64,000 bases of DNA from Tamarix chinensis. Taxonomy: Eukaryota; Streptophyta; Magnoliopsida; Caryophyllales; Tamaricaceae. The notes beneath the pieces are model-generated. The model saw nothing but the letters and a program-made list of their open reading frames with translations, was not told the origin of the DNA and searched no databases. Location of the stretch: the NCBI GenBank assembly GCA_030549775.1, contig CM060180.1:29543090-29607089 (forward strand). The letters are read 5' to 3'. Every line of letters begins with the position of its first letter. Position 1 is the first letter of the stretch. The translations under genes and the position numbers were made by a program. Positions 12,721 to 23,342 of the stretch are shown in pieces.

Positions 12721-13330
12721 ACTTTATTCAAGAAAATATTATTCAAGTGCAACACTTTAATGCATAACATACATCCATATGATTCTCATTTTAACCATTG
12801 CACATGAAAGTCAAATGCCAAGCAATGGAGTTAACAATAATAAAATAAACCAAAAGTCCCAAGCAAATCAATCGACTAGTCCCATAAACTAGTGGACTAG
12901 TTTGAAAAATAGATTGAGAGGAAAAAAACACAAAAATAGGCAAATTGGTTAACTGATATGATGAGATTAGTTGTATGGTACCGCTAGTTAACTATTGCTA
13001 TAACAAAACCAACATTCAAATTCTAGTTCACTAGTCAACTAGTATGGGTAGACCAGTCGACTAGTGCCCTTGGGTGCTCATACATATTTAACAAATATAA
13101 CATTTCACACTTAACCAAATCACACCCAACTTCACCACTTTTCATGAAACTTTTTAGAAATTAAACATAACATTTATACTCCACATTTTAGAACTTAATC
13201 CATAAAAACACACAAGGATCATGCCAAAATCTACTCACATTTTTTCAAATATAAACCAATACCTAACATGCTCTTATAACCACAATCATGATCTAAAACA
13301 TCCAAACATAATTTTAACACTACCACGGAA

Positions 13331-13650
13331 AGGGGTTTTAATAACGGTTATTTTATAGTTTTAATAACGGTTTTCAACCGTTATTGAATCGCCCGTTATT
13401 AAATCTTTAATAACGGTTCATAACCGTCATGAAAAATACACAAAAACCCGCGAATATGTGCGTAAATTTCATATTTAATAACGGTTTTTAAGTAAAAACC
13501 GTTATTAAAAAGGAGCTTTTAATAACGGTTCTTTAACAAAACCGTTATTAAAACCTTAGTTTTTAATAACGGTTCTATGAGAAACCGTTGTTAAAACCTC
13601 AGTTTTTAATAACGGTTGTATGGGAAACCGTTATTAAAACTATATGTTTT
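13331..13650. repeat. CACTA left subterminal repeats
   Basis: About a dozen copies of the 10-mer AATAACGGTT or its complement, mostly paired head-to-head as TTTAATAACGG...CCGTTATTAAA units of about 35 bp. CACTA elements typically bind their transposase at such subterminal repeats. Confidence 0.85.
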
Positions 13651-13957
13651 TTTTTTATAAAAAAATTTCTCTTTTGATCCTGCCCACATACACAGTTGTA
13701 TGTTCAAACAATTACCAAATCTGCAATGTAAAACAACATCAATTCATACCAAATTTGCAATCACACCATAACTTCAATGAATCTATAAGTGTACCAATGT
13801 CTCAATACACCAACTATACTTAGGAATAAAAATTAGTGGGCATACCACAACTTGGTAGCTCTACACCCCAAAGTAAAGAGTTCACAGATCTAGGCTGGAA
13901 GACCGAAAGATGTAGACGAAATACAAACCTGAAAATGCATGTAGAATAAATAGATCG

Positions 13958-14354
13958 CTACCTAATACCGTTATTAAAACCGTTACGAGAACTACGAGAT
14001 CGACCACGTACGCTCGTTTTCGTAACACCTAATCCAAGACCCCTGTGTCTTCCAGGGTGTTCTACAATTCCTATAGCCTGTGATACAATGTTATATTGGT
14101 CTACCCCCTCCTCACCATCTGACGCTTGAATTTCGTCCTGTAATGTATATAATATATGTAAAATTAGCTTACATGAATAAGCATAATATAATAGTTTTCT
14201 AAGAGAAAAGTAAGCAGGGTTTCAAATATCTACAAACTTACAATTTTTGTCACTGCAACATCTACATCTTCATTAATATATCCATCTTTTGTTGTTCTAG
14301 CCTTCTTCCATAATGTACCAATATTATACAAACGCCACATTTCATTCACCGTCG
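13958..14354 (-). pseudogene. Ptta/En/Spm plant transposase (PF03004-like) C-terminal fragment
   Basis: Two exon-like blocks on the minus strand. The first (14352-14242) reads TVNEMWRLYN, then KDGYINEDVDVAVTKI, resembling the 'TH..KDG..V.E.A...EKI' segment of the family. It ends at a GT donor (GTAAGT, 14241). The second (14137-13958) follows an acceptor (ATTACAG) in the same phase and reads QYNIVSQAIGIVEHPGRHRG, then GLGLGVTKTSVRGRSRS. That resembles the family's 'ALG..HPGRVRG.G.GVTPTK' C-terminus, and ends in a TAG. The N-terminal and catalytic parts are missing. Upstream it abuts the captured B3 exon in a different frame. It shows the transposon derives from a coding CACTA element. Confidence 0.65.
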
Positions 14355-14357
14355 GTC

Positions 14358-14597
14358 TCAAAAAGGCGAAACTAATGGAGAGTTCGAGTCGGAATCCGCG
14401 GATTCGTATCTGAATACGAGGAATTGCCCGATGGCGATGGAATTGTGTGCGACGAAATCTTCCCATCCGTTTTGAAACCAGACTCTGCCTTCTTCCTTAA
14501 CTAGTTGTACTGTCCATTTTGCTCCGTTCGGGACGTTGAGGTATGCATGAGTGGGGAGACCATTGTCATGGTTCTTCACGATTTTTTCTGGAAGTGC
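14358..14597 (-). pseudogene. Captured REM-type B3 DNA-binding-domain fragment, left copy
   Basis: A single exon beginning right after an acceptor (GATCACAG|G). It reads ALPEKIVKNHD, then THAYLNVPNGAKW, GRVWFQNGWEDFVAHN and FLVFRYES, which follows the B3 fold of plant REM transcription factors (LPxxF, VPNG..W.V.L, VWF.NGW..F...., G.FLVFRYEG). Only part of one B3 domain is present. It ends at a TGA (14358-14360) that is CGA in the other copy, a C-to-T change typical of decayed methylated DNA. It then runs into transposase sequence. It has no DNA-binding role on its own. Confidence 0.8.
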
Positions 14598-14968
14598 CTG
14601 TGATCACAAATGCAAGGCAGAGATTCCACCATTCAGTTTCCAAAAGTTTACTATAGGCTCCTTTCGGTATGTTTTTGGAAAGTTTCAAGTAAAAGGAAAA
14701 AAATAAATTGGGCTAAAAATGACATTATTTTTTTACTTTAAATTATGATTTCTTCCAAAATTTTCTAACAAAAATCAAAATAACATTTTTATTGCTTAAA
14801 ATTTATTCCATACCATCTTTTTAAGTAACCCATAATTTAAAATAAAAAAAAGATGTCATTTATTTTTTTCCTTTTACTTGAAACTTTCCAAAAACATACC
14901 GAAAGGAGCCTATAGTAAACTTTTGGAAACTGAATGGTGGAATCTCTGCCTTGCATTTGTGATCACAG

Positions 14969-15220
14969 GCACTTCCAGAAAAAATCGTGAAGAACCATGA
15001 CAATGGTCTCCCCACTCATGCATACCTCAACGTCCCGAACGGAGCAAAATGGCCAGTACAACTAGTTAAGGAAGAAGGCAGAGTCTGGTTTCAAAACGGA
15101 TGGGAAGATTTTGTCGCACACAATTCCATCGCCATCGGGCACTTCCTCGTATTCAGATACGAATCCGCGGATCCCGACTCGAACTTTCCATTAGTTCCGC
15201 CTTTTCGAGACCGACGGTGA
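14969..15220 (+). pseudogene. Captured REM-type B3 DNA-binding-domain fragment, right copy
   Basis: Mirror copy of the left fragment, read on the plus strand from the acceptor at 14968. It is open to PFRDRR and a TGA at 15218-15220. Differences from the left copy include KWPVQL for KWTVQL, IGHFLVF for IGQFLVF, and no early stop. No promoter or first exon is present. It may only matter as one arm of a hairpin transcript. Confidence 0.8.
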
Positions 15221-15354
15221 ATGAAATGTGGCGTTTGTATAATAGTAATCTTCGGTCGGTCACAATATACGGCTGTAACCCTAACAATAATTAACCCTTA
15301 TAAATTATAATAAAAAATAACACTAAACCTCATAAAATAATGATCCTAAACCTA

Positions 15355-15418
15355 TAGCTAACCCTAACCCTAACCCTAACACTAACCCTCCCCCTAACCT
15401 CAACCCTAACCCTAACCA
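15355..15418. repeat. Short CCCTAA-type telomere-like run
   Basis: About ten tandem CCCTAA units with a few deviations (CACTAA, CCCCCTAA, CCTCAA) inside the CACTA element. The unit is the 6-bp TTAGGG type, not the usual plant 7-bp TTTAGGG. Low complexity is the simplest reading. Confidence 0.7.
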
Positions 15419-16165
15419 CAATTATTTTAGATTATATATACACATCTTATATATAAAAATATTATAAATATATATACATATAATAGAACACATATAAACA
15501 CACATTTTACGGAATATAAATACACGTCTTACAAAATATATATTAAAAAAAGCATATAAATACACATGATCTGCATAATAATGTGAGTGCTAGCTAAAAA
15601 AATATATACACCTTAATTTTATACTTAGAACGTACATATCTTATGATAATAATATATATTTTAGGCTTGTAGATTCTCCTAAAATAATAATACATATTTT
15701 TATAAAATAAATTATAAACACATTTATATATATATATATATATAATAAGGTCTCGGCCGGCCACAATAAAAAAAGGCCACAGCAAAAATTTTCACCAACA
15801 CATCAAACAACAGATTTTTGAACAACACATCAAACACAACCTCTTCGGTACAACAGGCATGCATTTATATATATATATATATATACATATCAGTAGAGAC
15901 AAATTAAGCAATGAAGGAAGAAAAACACATACGTAAAGGGAGCTACGACGTACAAGTTGAGAACGGCAACGACGAAGGTACAAATGCTGGTTACGTTCAC
16001 AAGAATGGCAGAGGGGTGGTGGAGAGATGGCGGTGCGACGGATTCCCTTAATTTAGAGGAGCCGGAGCGGTGGTGCAAGGGTTCGCAAGAGAAAGAGAGT
16101 ACGAGAGTACGAGAGGGAAGCGGCAGAGTCTGAAATATTTGGCACGAAAGAGAAGATCAAACGAA
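15419..16165. other. AT-rich CACTA interior, no gene seen
   Basis: Contains ACACATCTT-like words, (TA)n runs near 15725-15742 and 15868-15886, and no supported ORF. The overlapping short minus ORFs at 15594-16078 lack recognisable content. Confidence 0.6.
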
Positions 16166-16410
16166 ATAAAATGAACTTTTAATAACGGTTCCTGTAAGAA
16201 CCGTTATTAAAACATGATTTAATAACGGTTCTTACAGGAACCGTTATTAAAACCTGGCCAATTTTGACAACGGTTCTTGTTTGAACCGTTATTAAAACTT
16301 TTAATAACGGTTATTACTTAAAACCGTTATTAAAACTTCCCGCTCATTAATTTTCACGCATTTGACGACGGTTTTTGAACCACCGTTATTAATGTCCCGT
16401 TATTATTTCC
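16166..16410. repeat. CACTA right subterminal repeats
   Basis: At least eight AATAACGG/CCGTTATT words in paired inverted units, the counterpart of the left subterminal array. Confidence 0.85.
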
Positions 16411-17353
16411 TGTTTCCGTAGTAGTGTAAATAGAAACTTAATTATGTATTCACGCTTGAAATGATCATAACACTTAGCACAAACCTCATCATTCGACATA
16501 AGCAAGTCTTCAAGAAAAGAAGATACTCCACAAGCATACCGATCTAAGATTATTACTCACCTAAAAAAGAATAAGAAAAAATCATTTAGAAAAATCATTT
16601 AAAGATTAAAAATAGAAATAAAATAGAGAAAAGAAGAAAAGAGGGGGAAAAGCTAAGGGAAAATGGAATAAATGAGCACTTGGATTTTTTCTTACAAAAA
16701 GAACGAATAAGGGAGCTTCAAGGGGTTGCTATAGGATCAAATAAGGACCAAATGAGAGGGAGAGAGGTATGAGTTGAGCTCATAAGGTAGGGGAACAAGA
16801 ACAAGGTTGAACACTAGAGTGTGAGGAGGAAAAGGTGAACAAGTTGTGGGCTAAGGTGTATGATATCTACTAAGGGCATGAGGAAACTTAGACCAACTGA
16901 AAAGGAAGCTTGAAATAGGGGATTTGATATGAGGAAATGACTAGAAGATACAACTAAAAGGAAAAAAAGATGGGGGAGTAAATTAAGGTTGAGAAGGTGT
17001 TTTTTAAGGGAAACGTGTTAGTTGTAATAAGAGTTGAAAACTCTCCAAAAAAATTTATAATTAATATATAATATATTTTTAAGGCTAAGTAAAGGTTGGA
17101 GGATATTAAAACTCAAAAAATTAATAGAATTCACATGTTTAGTATAACCAGACACCAGTTAATTGGTTTGGCTCACTAGTTAGCTAGTTCATCAAAACTG
17201 ACAAGAACTAAAAACACATAAATTACCAATTGACTAGTTTACCACATTAGTCTATTGATCCCTTAGTTTGAACACATTTTCACAAATTTAAAATCATTTC
17301 TCTTTAAATATTATATATAAATACCTTTGTTTCTTATTGGGTATTACACTACT

Positions 17354-19234
17354 ATTGTTATGTAATTGTTGTAAAAACTATTTCATGGTGTGTGGTTGCT
17401 TTACCATCCAACTTCTCCTTTTTCCCTTCTCATTTTTCTTACCTAAACATCTGACAACAAGCTCCTACATTACTTATTTTTTTCTTGGTTGTTGGGTGTA
17501 TTTTTTTTGTGTTTTTCCACCATTATTGGTTCATTTTGCTCCTTATCCCCCTCAATTTCCTTTAGGCCAAATCCTTCTCATCGTGACCTTCCTTAATTTT
17601 CTTGGTTATTATACTCTCATATATACCTCAGTTTAAATTTTAAACACTTGTTATAGGTTTAGGGAATTGGAATAACCAATAATTTATAATCATTCCATGC
17701 TCCATTATTCAAAAAGTGAACCCCTCCTTTTCATTCATTTTCCTTTCATTTCCATACTTATATTTTCATGTTATTTAAATATTTATTCTTGTTTTATGAG
17801 GGCGGTCAAGTGGCTTAGAGGAGGTGGTACTAGGCTCTTGTTTTTTAGCTTTTACCTGGAGCATATAAATTTGGTAACTAAAGTAACCTTTAGAAATAGG
17901 ATTTGGTGCTAGGTGGTATATATGTTATTGTATGCATGATTCTCTTTATGTTGCAATAAGCATAAATATAGGTATAAATGTTATGCATTAAGCATGAAAT
18001 TTAGGCATGCTTATCATATGTATATTCATAAATAGAGAAACATGTTATATTTCTGGTTTTGGATGGAAAATGCTTGGTAAATGAATGTATGGATCTTAAC
18101 CACTTAGCCGTATAACATGATGATGTTGTTTTTTTAAGCATGATTATATGTTCATAATATTGTGCTAAAGTGTATCCTTGAAAATCATAAAGTTTAATGG
18201 TAAACACATTTGTTACCTCTAGTATGGATTTTGACATATTGTTATTTTGTGTGGGTTTTGATTGTTTTATTTTAATATAATCATGTTAATATATGTATTT
18301 TAGGGTATAAAATCTTGCTTTAGGGATAATATGGTTAATACTGTCAATTTTTGTGAATTTTGAGTTCACCTTTATGTTAATTAAGTATTTTACTTAAAAT
18401 TTTATATATAGATTGATAATTTTTGGAGTTGTAAGTAATTAATTATGATTCTTAGAAATTTTAAGGTAAAGTTATGTAAATAAGGACATTTTGGTCATTA
18501 AATAGTAATTCTAAAATTCTGGGATTTAACTAAGTGTTATGATAATAAAATGAGTTAATTTTAATAATTTAATGAATTATAATAATTATAATTAGTATAA
18601 TTTAATGTTTTATGGCAAAATGACATAAAATGAGCATAAAATACATTAGGGGTAAAGTTAATATTTTATATACTTTATTTTGAGTTTAACTCTTATGTTT
18701 GGCTTATTTATGTTTAATATGAAGTTTTTAGGTGTTATATTGATTTTGGTATATTAATGAGCTTAATTGATGATTTTTTGACATAATTGGGAAGTGGGCT
18801 TTCTAAGGGGAGTGTTAGTCTTTTCACACATTTTATAACCTTGTTACTCTTGTTTTGCCTTAGATAACATTGAGCAATTTATGGAGGTAATTATGAGTTG
18901 GTTGTGTGCATTTCAATAATTTGATTAAGGTTTCTTGAGGCCTTTGATTATTATTTTATGTGTGATATGTTTTACTTAATTATCTTAGTGCATCTCTAAT
19001 CGCATATTTAATTTACAATTGTTGGCATGAATTCGTCTAATAAATGATATGTTATGAGTATTTTATGTTGCTAAGTGTTTCCAATTTGATTCTACAAGTG
19101 ATTATAATTACCCTAAATCATGATAAGTGTTAAGGTGGATCTATATTATCAAAGTGTGTCGTAATGACAAGTGATCACTGGCATTTTAAGTGAAGTGTTT
19201 AAGTGAGTGGTATTGTTATATGTGATAAGTGAGG
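17354..19234. other. Non-coding DNA, probably old retroelement, no gene seen
   Basis: Continues the sequence interrupted by the solo LTR at 11677-17348, and is itself interrupted at 19240. T-rich, with no supported ORF. The ORFs at 17337-17636 and 17697-17912 are low complexity and not recognisable. Confidence 0.4.
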
Positions 19235-19899
19235 GTTTTTGTAACACCCCCAAATTTACTACTGAAAAATTTCGTTTAAATCAAAGGTTTAGCGGAAGCG
19301 AAAGAATTTAAAACTGTAAACTTGGGGGTATTACCGCCACACTTAGTACCAGACCGGTTCATTCTACCGTTCCGGTACTAAGTGCTAAGGCTAAATCCGA
19401 TCGTCAATAAGCACAAAGTATCATAAAACGCAAAACGACATTATCATAAATCATTAATAAGATATAAGTCCAATAGAAGTTTGAATACGCTTTAGGATTA
19501 CAACCCCATAATATTTTTTTTTCCTTTTAAAACATGAAACGTAATACAAAATATAGCTAACAAAGCAATTCCCAGAAAGGGTTAGTATCCGGATCACCTA
19601 CTCACTCAAGTCAAGCCTTCCACCCAAATTAGTAATCGATGAAACCTGCATAGGAGGTCTGCTCCCCACCATTGGTGGATCATCACAGGACCCAGTCAAT
19701 CAAGGTAGTATCAGTACGGGTCCAATACTAAGTAAGGACGCAGGTGCGCTAAGGCCAAGCATACAATCATACCACATAGCATTCATAGCACATTCACATA
19801 GGCAACATGCGATAACACACAAGATAAGGCCTGAGTATGTTCCGATGATTTATTCTTTATCCTCATTAATAATATGTCCATTTCACGCATATTCTTTAG

Positions 19900-20540
19900 T
19901 AGTCCATGTGAGTGCGAGAACCCCACTATTATAGCCGGTGGACCGGAAAGTATACACTCAGGGCAGAACGCTCCTGACCACTATTATTTGCCGGTGGACC
20001 GGTCTCCAGGGCAGAACGCTCCTGGCCACTATTATTTGCCGGTGGACCGGTCTGGCCCCGACTCACATGGTGTTTCACTGTAAGTACTTAGTGTATTTTC
20101 CTTATTTTCATTAACAGCATGTTCAATCCACACACATTCTTTAATAGTTCATATGATTGCGGGAACCCCACTATTATAGCCGGTGGACCGGAAGGTATAT
20201 ACTCAGGGCAGAACGCTCCTGACCACTATTATTTGCCGGTGGACTGGTCTCCAGGGCAAATTGCTCCTGGCCACTATTATTTGCCGGTGGACCGGTCTGG
20301 CCCCGAATCACATGATGTTTCGCTGTAAGTGCTTAGTGTATTTCCCATGGTTTAATTTACTTACTTCGGTTTGTCGAGCACGAAATCCCCCACTATTATA
20401 GCCGGTGGACCGGAAGTATACACTCAGGGCAGAACACTCCTGACCACTATTATTTGCCGGTGGATCGGTCTCCAGGGCACCCCGGCTCCTGGCCACTATT
20501 ATTTGCCGGTGGACCGGTCTAGGCTCGGCTCAACAATCTT
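19900..20540. repeat. Tandem CCGGTGGACCGG hairpin modules (three ~225-245-bp units)
   Basis: Three units start near 19909, 20152 and 20376. Each begins with ACCCCACTATTATAGCCGGT and has two further sub-units of the form CCACTATTATTTGCCGGTGG + ACCGGTCT + CAGGGCAGAACGCTCCTGG. CCGGTGGACCGG is a 4-bp stem with a 4-nt loop, and CCAGG...CCTGG forms a second one. Related arrays lie at the same relative place in the other LTRs. Confidence 0.8.
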
Positions 20541-21109
20541 TCACTTTACATGATTAGTGTCTTATCCGCGTCTTATTGAATCACATCGCACCCTTGACAT
20601 GCATGCGGTTGATACTCTATCTCTTTTCCCTCCAGAGGGACCGTCCCATATTTTGAGACTCGCACCTCTTCTCACACCCGACATCCATCCCCCGTAGACT
20701 TAGGTAAAGTAGCATATAGTAAGACACAAACCCCAAGGATATAGGCCATCCCAACACATATGATATCGCCTCTGCATGTTCTCATCCCTCTAGGGTTCCT
20801 CCTCGGATACCCTAATCGGACCTATGTGGCCCAACTCTTTCTTACTTACCCAAACGCTACGTTATTCTCTATCTCGCACCTCATTCTTTATTAGGAAATT
20901 CCCCAAGTGTATTTCTTTATCTCCCAAGTTCATATGTGACCAACCAAAACCCTAGTTGGCCACTCAAACCCTAATCGACCACGCCAACCCTGGTTGGCTG
21001 CACCAAACCCTAGCACTTTACTTCTTCAACAAGTAACCTCCCTCCTTTAGAAAACCCATACTCATCCTTTATATAAGTGAATTCTCACTCTCAACCCCCT
21101 ACTCCTTAG

Positions 21110-21545
21110 GCCATTAATACCACCATGTAATCATTAATACCACCATACAACATTAATACCACCACAAAATCATAAATACCATCATACAAACCCTAATACC
21201 ACCATGCGAACCCTAATACCACCGTTACAACCATAATACCACCATAAAATCACAACCACCATCATACAAACCCTAATACCACCATGCGAACCCTAATACC
21301 ACCGTACAACACTAATACCTCCATATAATCACAAATAACATCGTACCCCATTAATACCCCATAAAATCACAAATACCCCCATCCAACATTAATACCTCCA
21401 TAAAGTCACAATACCACCATACGAACCCAAATACCGCCATAAACCATTAATACCACTATGAAATCATTTGTACCAACATGCGAGCATTGATGCCACCATT
21501 CAAACCCTAATCCCACCATACAAACTTCAAGACCCCTATGATGGT
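21110..21545. repeat. Minisatellite, ~20-24-bp unit TAATACCACCATACAAACCC
   Basis: Around twenty imperfect copies of a unit based on AATACCACCATN-AAN, with CATAAA/CATGCG variants. Not coding. Sits inside the 19240-24354 LTR. Confidence 0.8.
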
Positions 21546-22535
21546 TCCCAACTCATACTACCATTTATCCTAACATGCATGTCCTAGAGGGCCATAGCAT
21601 AATACGTCGTAAACATCATACATATAAACGTCATGCTCATGTCATGGAAGCACAAACAACATACCTCAATCTCCAAGCTGCGCTACATATAAAACAAGTT
21701 ATCCACAAATCATACAATACATGACATAGCATGGCATACACAACATTCAACACATCAATGTCACACATAGCATAAGGCCATTAGCATCGTCCTTACCTAA
21801 GGCGACGCCGGGCTTGGAGCACGCTCCTCTAACTCCTTAAGGCTTTGGTCGGGGTTACCTATAAAAGGGGAAAATGCTAAGTATTAGTTTCCCCTATAAT
21901 TACTATCAAACCTCATTTTAGTTTAAGGTTAGGGTTTTTATTACTAAAAAGGGTTTTATACAAAAACTAGGGTTTTTACTTTAGAATTAGTATACTAAAT
22001 ATTAGTAGTTAAAATATGCTTATTTTTAATACCTATTGTTACACTTATATTATTAGCCCTATTCTTATAATAATAATGTTCATGTTAACTATAGAAAAAT
22101 AATGATAATAATAATAATAATAAAACTAATACTCATGACACTAATGTTTATAGTAAGAGAAACCCTAGCCTTTTTTTTTAAGGCTAAGTCTATTAATGGT
22201 GTCATATTCAAAATAATATTATTATAAGGTCACAATATTACAAGTAACTATTCCTAAGGGTGATAATGACAATATTTGTATATTCTTGAATAATAAAAGG
22301 GTTTAAATGCTTTTGATTACAACAATAAGGTAGTGATAGTAGTAATAATAATAATAGCTGATAATAGTGTCATAGTAATAGGGTTAGGGTTAATGTTAAA
22401 TGGTATGGTAATAAGGTTCAAGTACTCTTCTTAGTTAACAACCAAATGATATTTACTAGGTTGAGTTAAGTAACATGGGTAAGACAAGGTAGTATTATTA
22501 TTAACAATAGTGGTAAATGTGTTAAGTGTAATAAC

Positions 22536-22539
22536 AGTA

Positions 22540-22608
<69 letters not shown>

Positions 22609-22660
22609 GTAATAATAATAATAAAAGTAATAATAATAATAGTAATAATAAGTATATTAG
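22536..22660. repeat. (AAT)n microsatellite
   Basis: Near-perfect AAT run, decaying at its ends to AGT/AAAG units. It creates long poly-Leu and poly-Ile phantom frames. The LTRs at 29680 and 55210 carry similar runs at the same relative position. Confidence 0.9.
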
Positions 22661-23334
22661 TATTAATATTAGTAGAAAATAGTAGCAGCTATATACAAAG
22701 GGGGTTAGGGTTTGGATGGGTGGAGAACCACCTAGGGTCGGTGGTGGTCCGGCGGCGGCGCGTGGCGGCAACGGCGGCGGCGGTGGAGGAGGAAGAGAAG
22801 GGAAAAGATCAAGGTGGTGGTTAGATGGGAGGAGAAGAGAGGAAGTTTGAGGTGGGGGAAGAATCAGCAGGTGAAGGGGAGTGGAATGAGGGTGGTGGCG
22901 TGGCAAGGGGCGGCGGCGCGCGGCGGCGGCCGAGGGTGGTGGAGAGAGGTGGAAGATGGGGGAGGAAGGAGGAGAGGGAGGCAAGGGAAATCGAAGGCAG
23001 GGGAGGGTAGAGGGAGGTCTGCTGGGAATTTTGGAGGGTGGAAGAGACCCTGATGGAGGCCGGGATGGCGGTGGGAGGCGGCGCAAGGGCGGCGAAGGCT
23101 GGAGGTGGTGGTTTCGGGTTAGGATTTTTGCACAGCTATGGCGGCACGTGCAGGGCAAGGGAAAGGGTGCTGGTGGTCTGGTTTCGTAGAGGGTGTTGCA
23201 AGGATGATAACGGTGGGGAGAGGTGGTTTCGGCGGTGGCTAGAGGTGGTAGAAATGGTGTCTGTTCCGGCGGCGGCGGAACAGGGTTTCAGCAAGGTCCA
23301 ACGGGAGGACTTGTTGTGGCCGTTCGGGAGGGGG

Positions 23335-23342
23335 TATTTATA
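23335..23342 (-). promoter_or_regulatory. LTR TATA box (TATAAATA)
   Basis: The minus strand reads GGCCTATAAATACCCCC, a canonical core promoter about 1 kb inside the LTR from its 5' (right) end. The LTRs at 29680-34340 and 55210-59685 have the same box in the same context. Confidence 0.65.

Larger units (their letters stand above)
14323..15244. repeat. ~0.92-kb near-perfect inverted repeat (palindrome) inside the CACTA element
   Basis: Left arm from about 14323, right arm to about 15244, centre near 14784. Both arms carry, in order from outside in, the transposase exon start (MWRLYN), the B3 exon, its acceptor, and ~75 bp of 5' intron. At the centre is an AT-rich core whose ends read GGCTCCTTTCGGTATG and its complement, like a small MITE. 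I count seven mismatches over ~250 aligned B3 bases, roughly 97% identity. The arms include the B3/transposase junction, so the inversion arose after the gene fragment was captured. Confidence 0.85.
13318..16426. mobile_element. Non-autonomous CACTA (En/Spm) transposon with captured B3 gene fragment
   Basis: Left end CACTACCACGGAAAGG, right end reading CACTACTACGGAAACAGG in reverse. The 3-bp target duplication is TAA (13315-13317, 16427-16429), as for all CACTA elements. Both subterminal regions are packed with AATAACGGTT/AACCGTTATT words. Inside are a fragment of Ptta/En/Spm transposase on the minus strand, two inverted copies of a REM-type B3 exon, a telomere-like run and AT-rich filler. 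There is no complete transposase, so mobility would depend on a partner supplying it. It is inserted in an older solo LTR. Confidence 0.9.
11677..17348 (-). mobile_element. Solo LTR (net ~2.56 kb), split by a CACTA element
   Basis: Starts TGTAACGCC at 11677 and ends GGGTATTACA at 17348. A perfect 5-bp target duplication CTACT lies at 11672-11676 and 17349-17353. Removing the CACTA insertion (13318-16426 plus its TAA) leaves about 2,560 bp. The block after the left end (CACTGCTCTTAGCATAAG and following) corresponds to the 3' end block of the minus-oriented LTRs elsewhere in the window, hence the minus orientation. No PBS, polypurine tract or internal domain is present, so this is a solo LTR. 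Confidence 0.8.

Noticed and set aside
14230..15294. ORFs starting MGRFRRTQF/MGRFCRTQF as proteins
   Set aside because: They are alternate-frame shadows of the two B3 fragments. The B3 frame is the one with recognisable motifs.
19900..20540. Possible CRISPR-like array
   Set aside because: Units are not equal-length repeats with unique spacers, the spacers themselves are repeated, the organism is a plant, and no cas genes are present.
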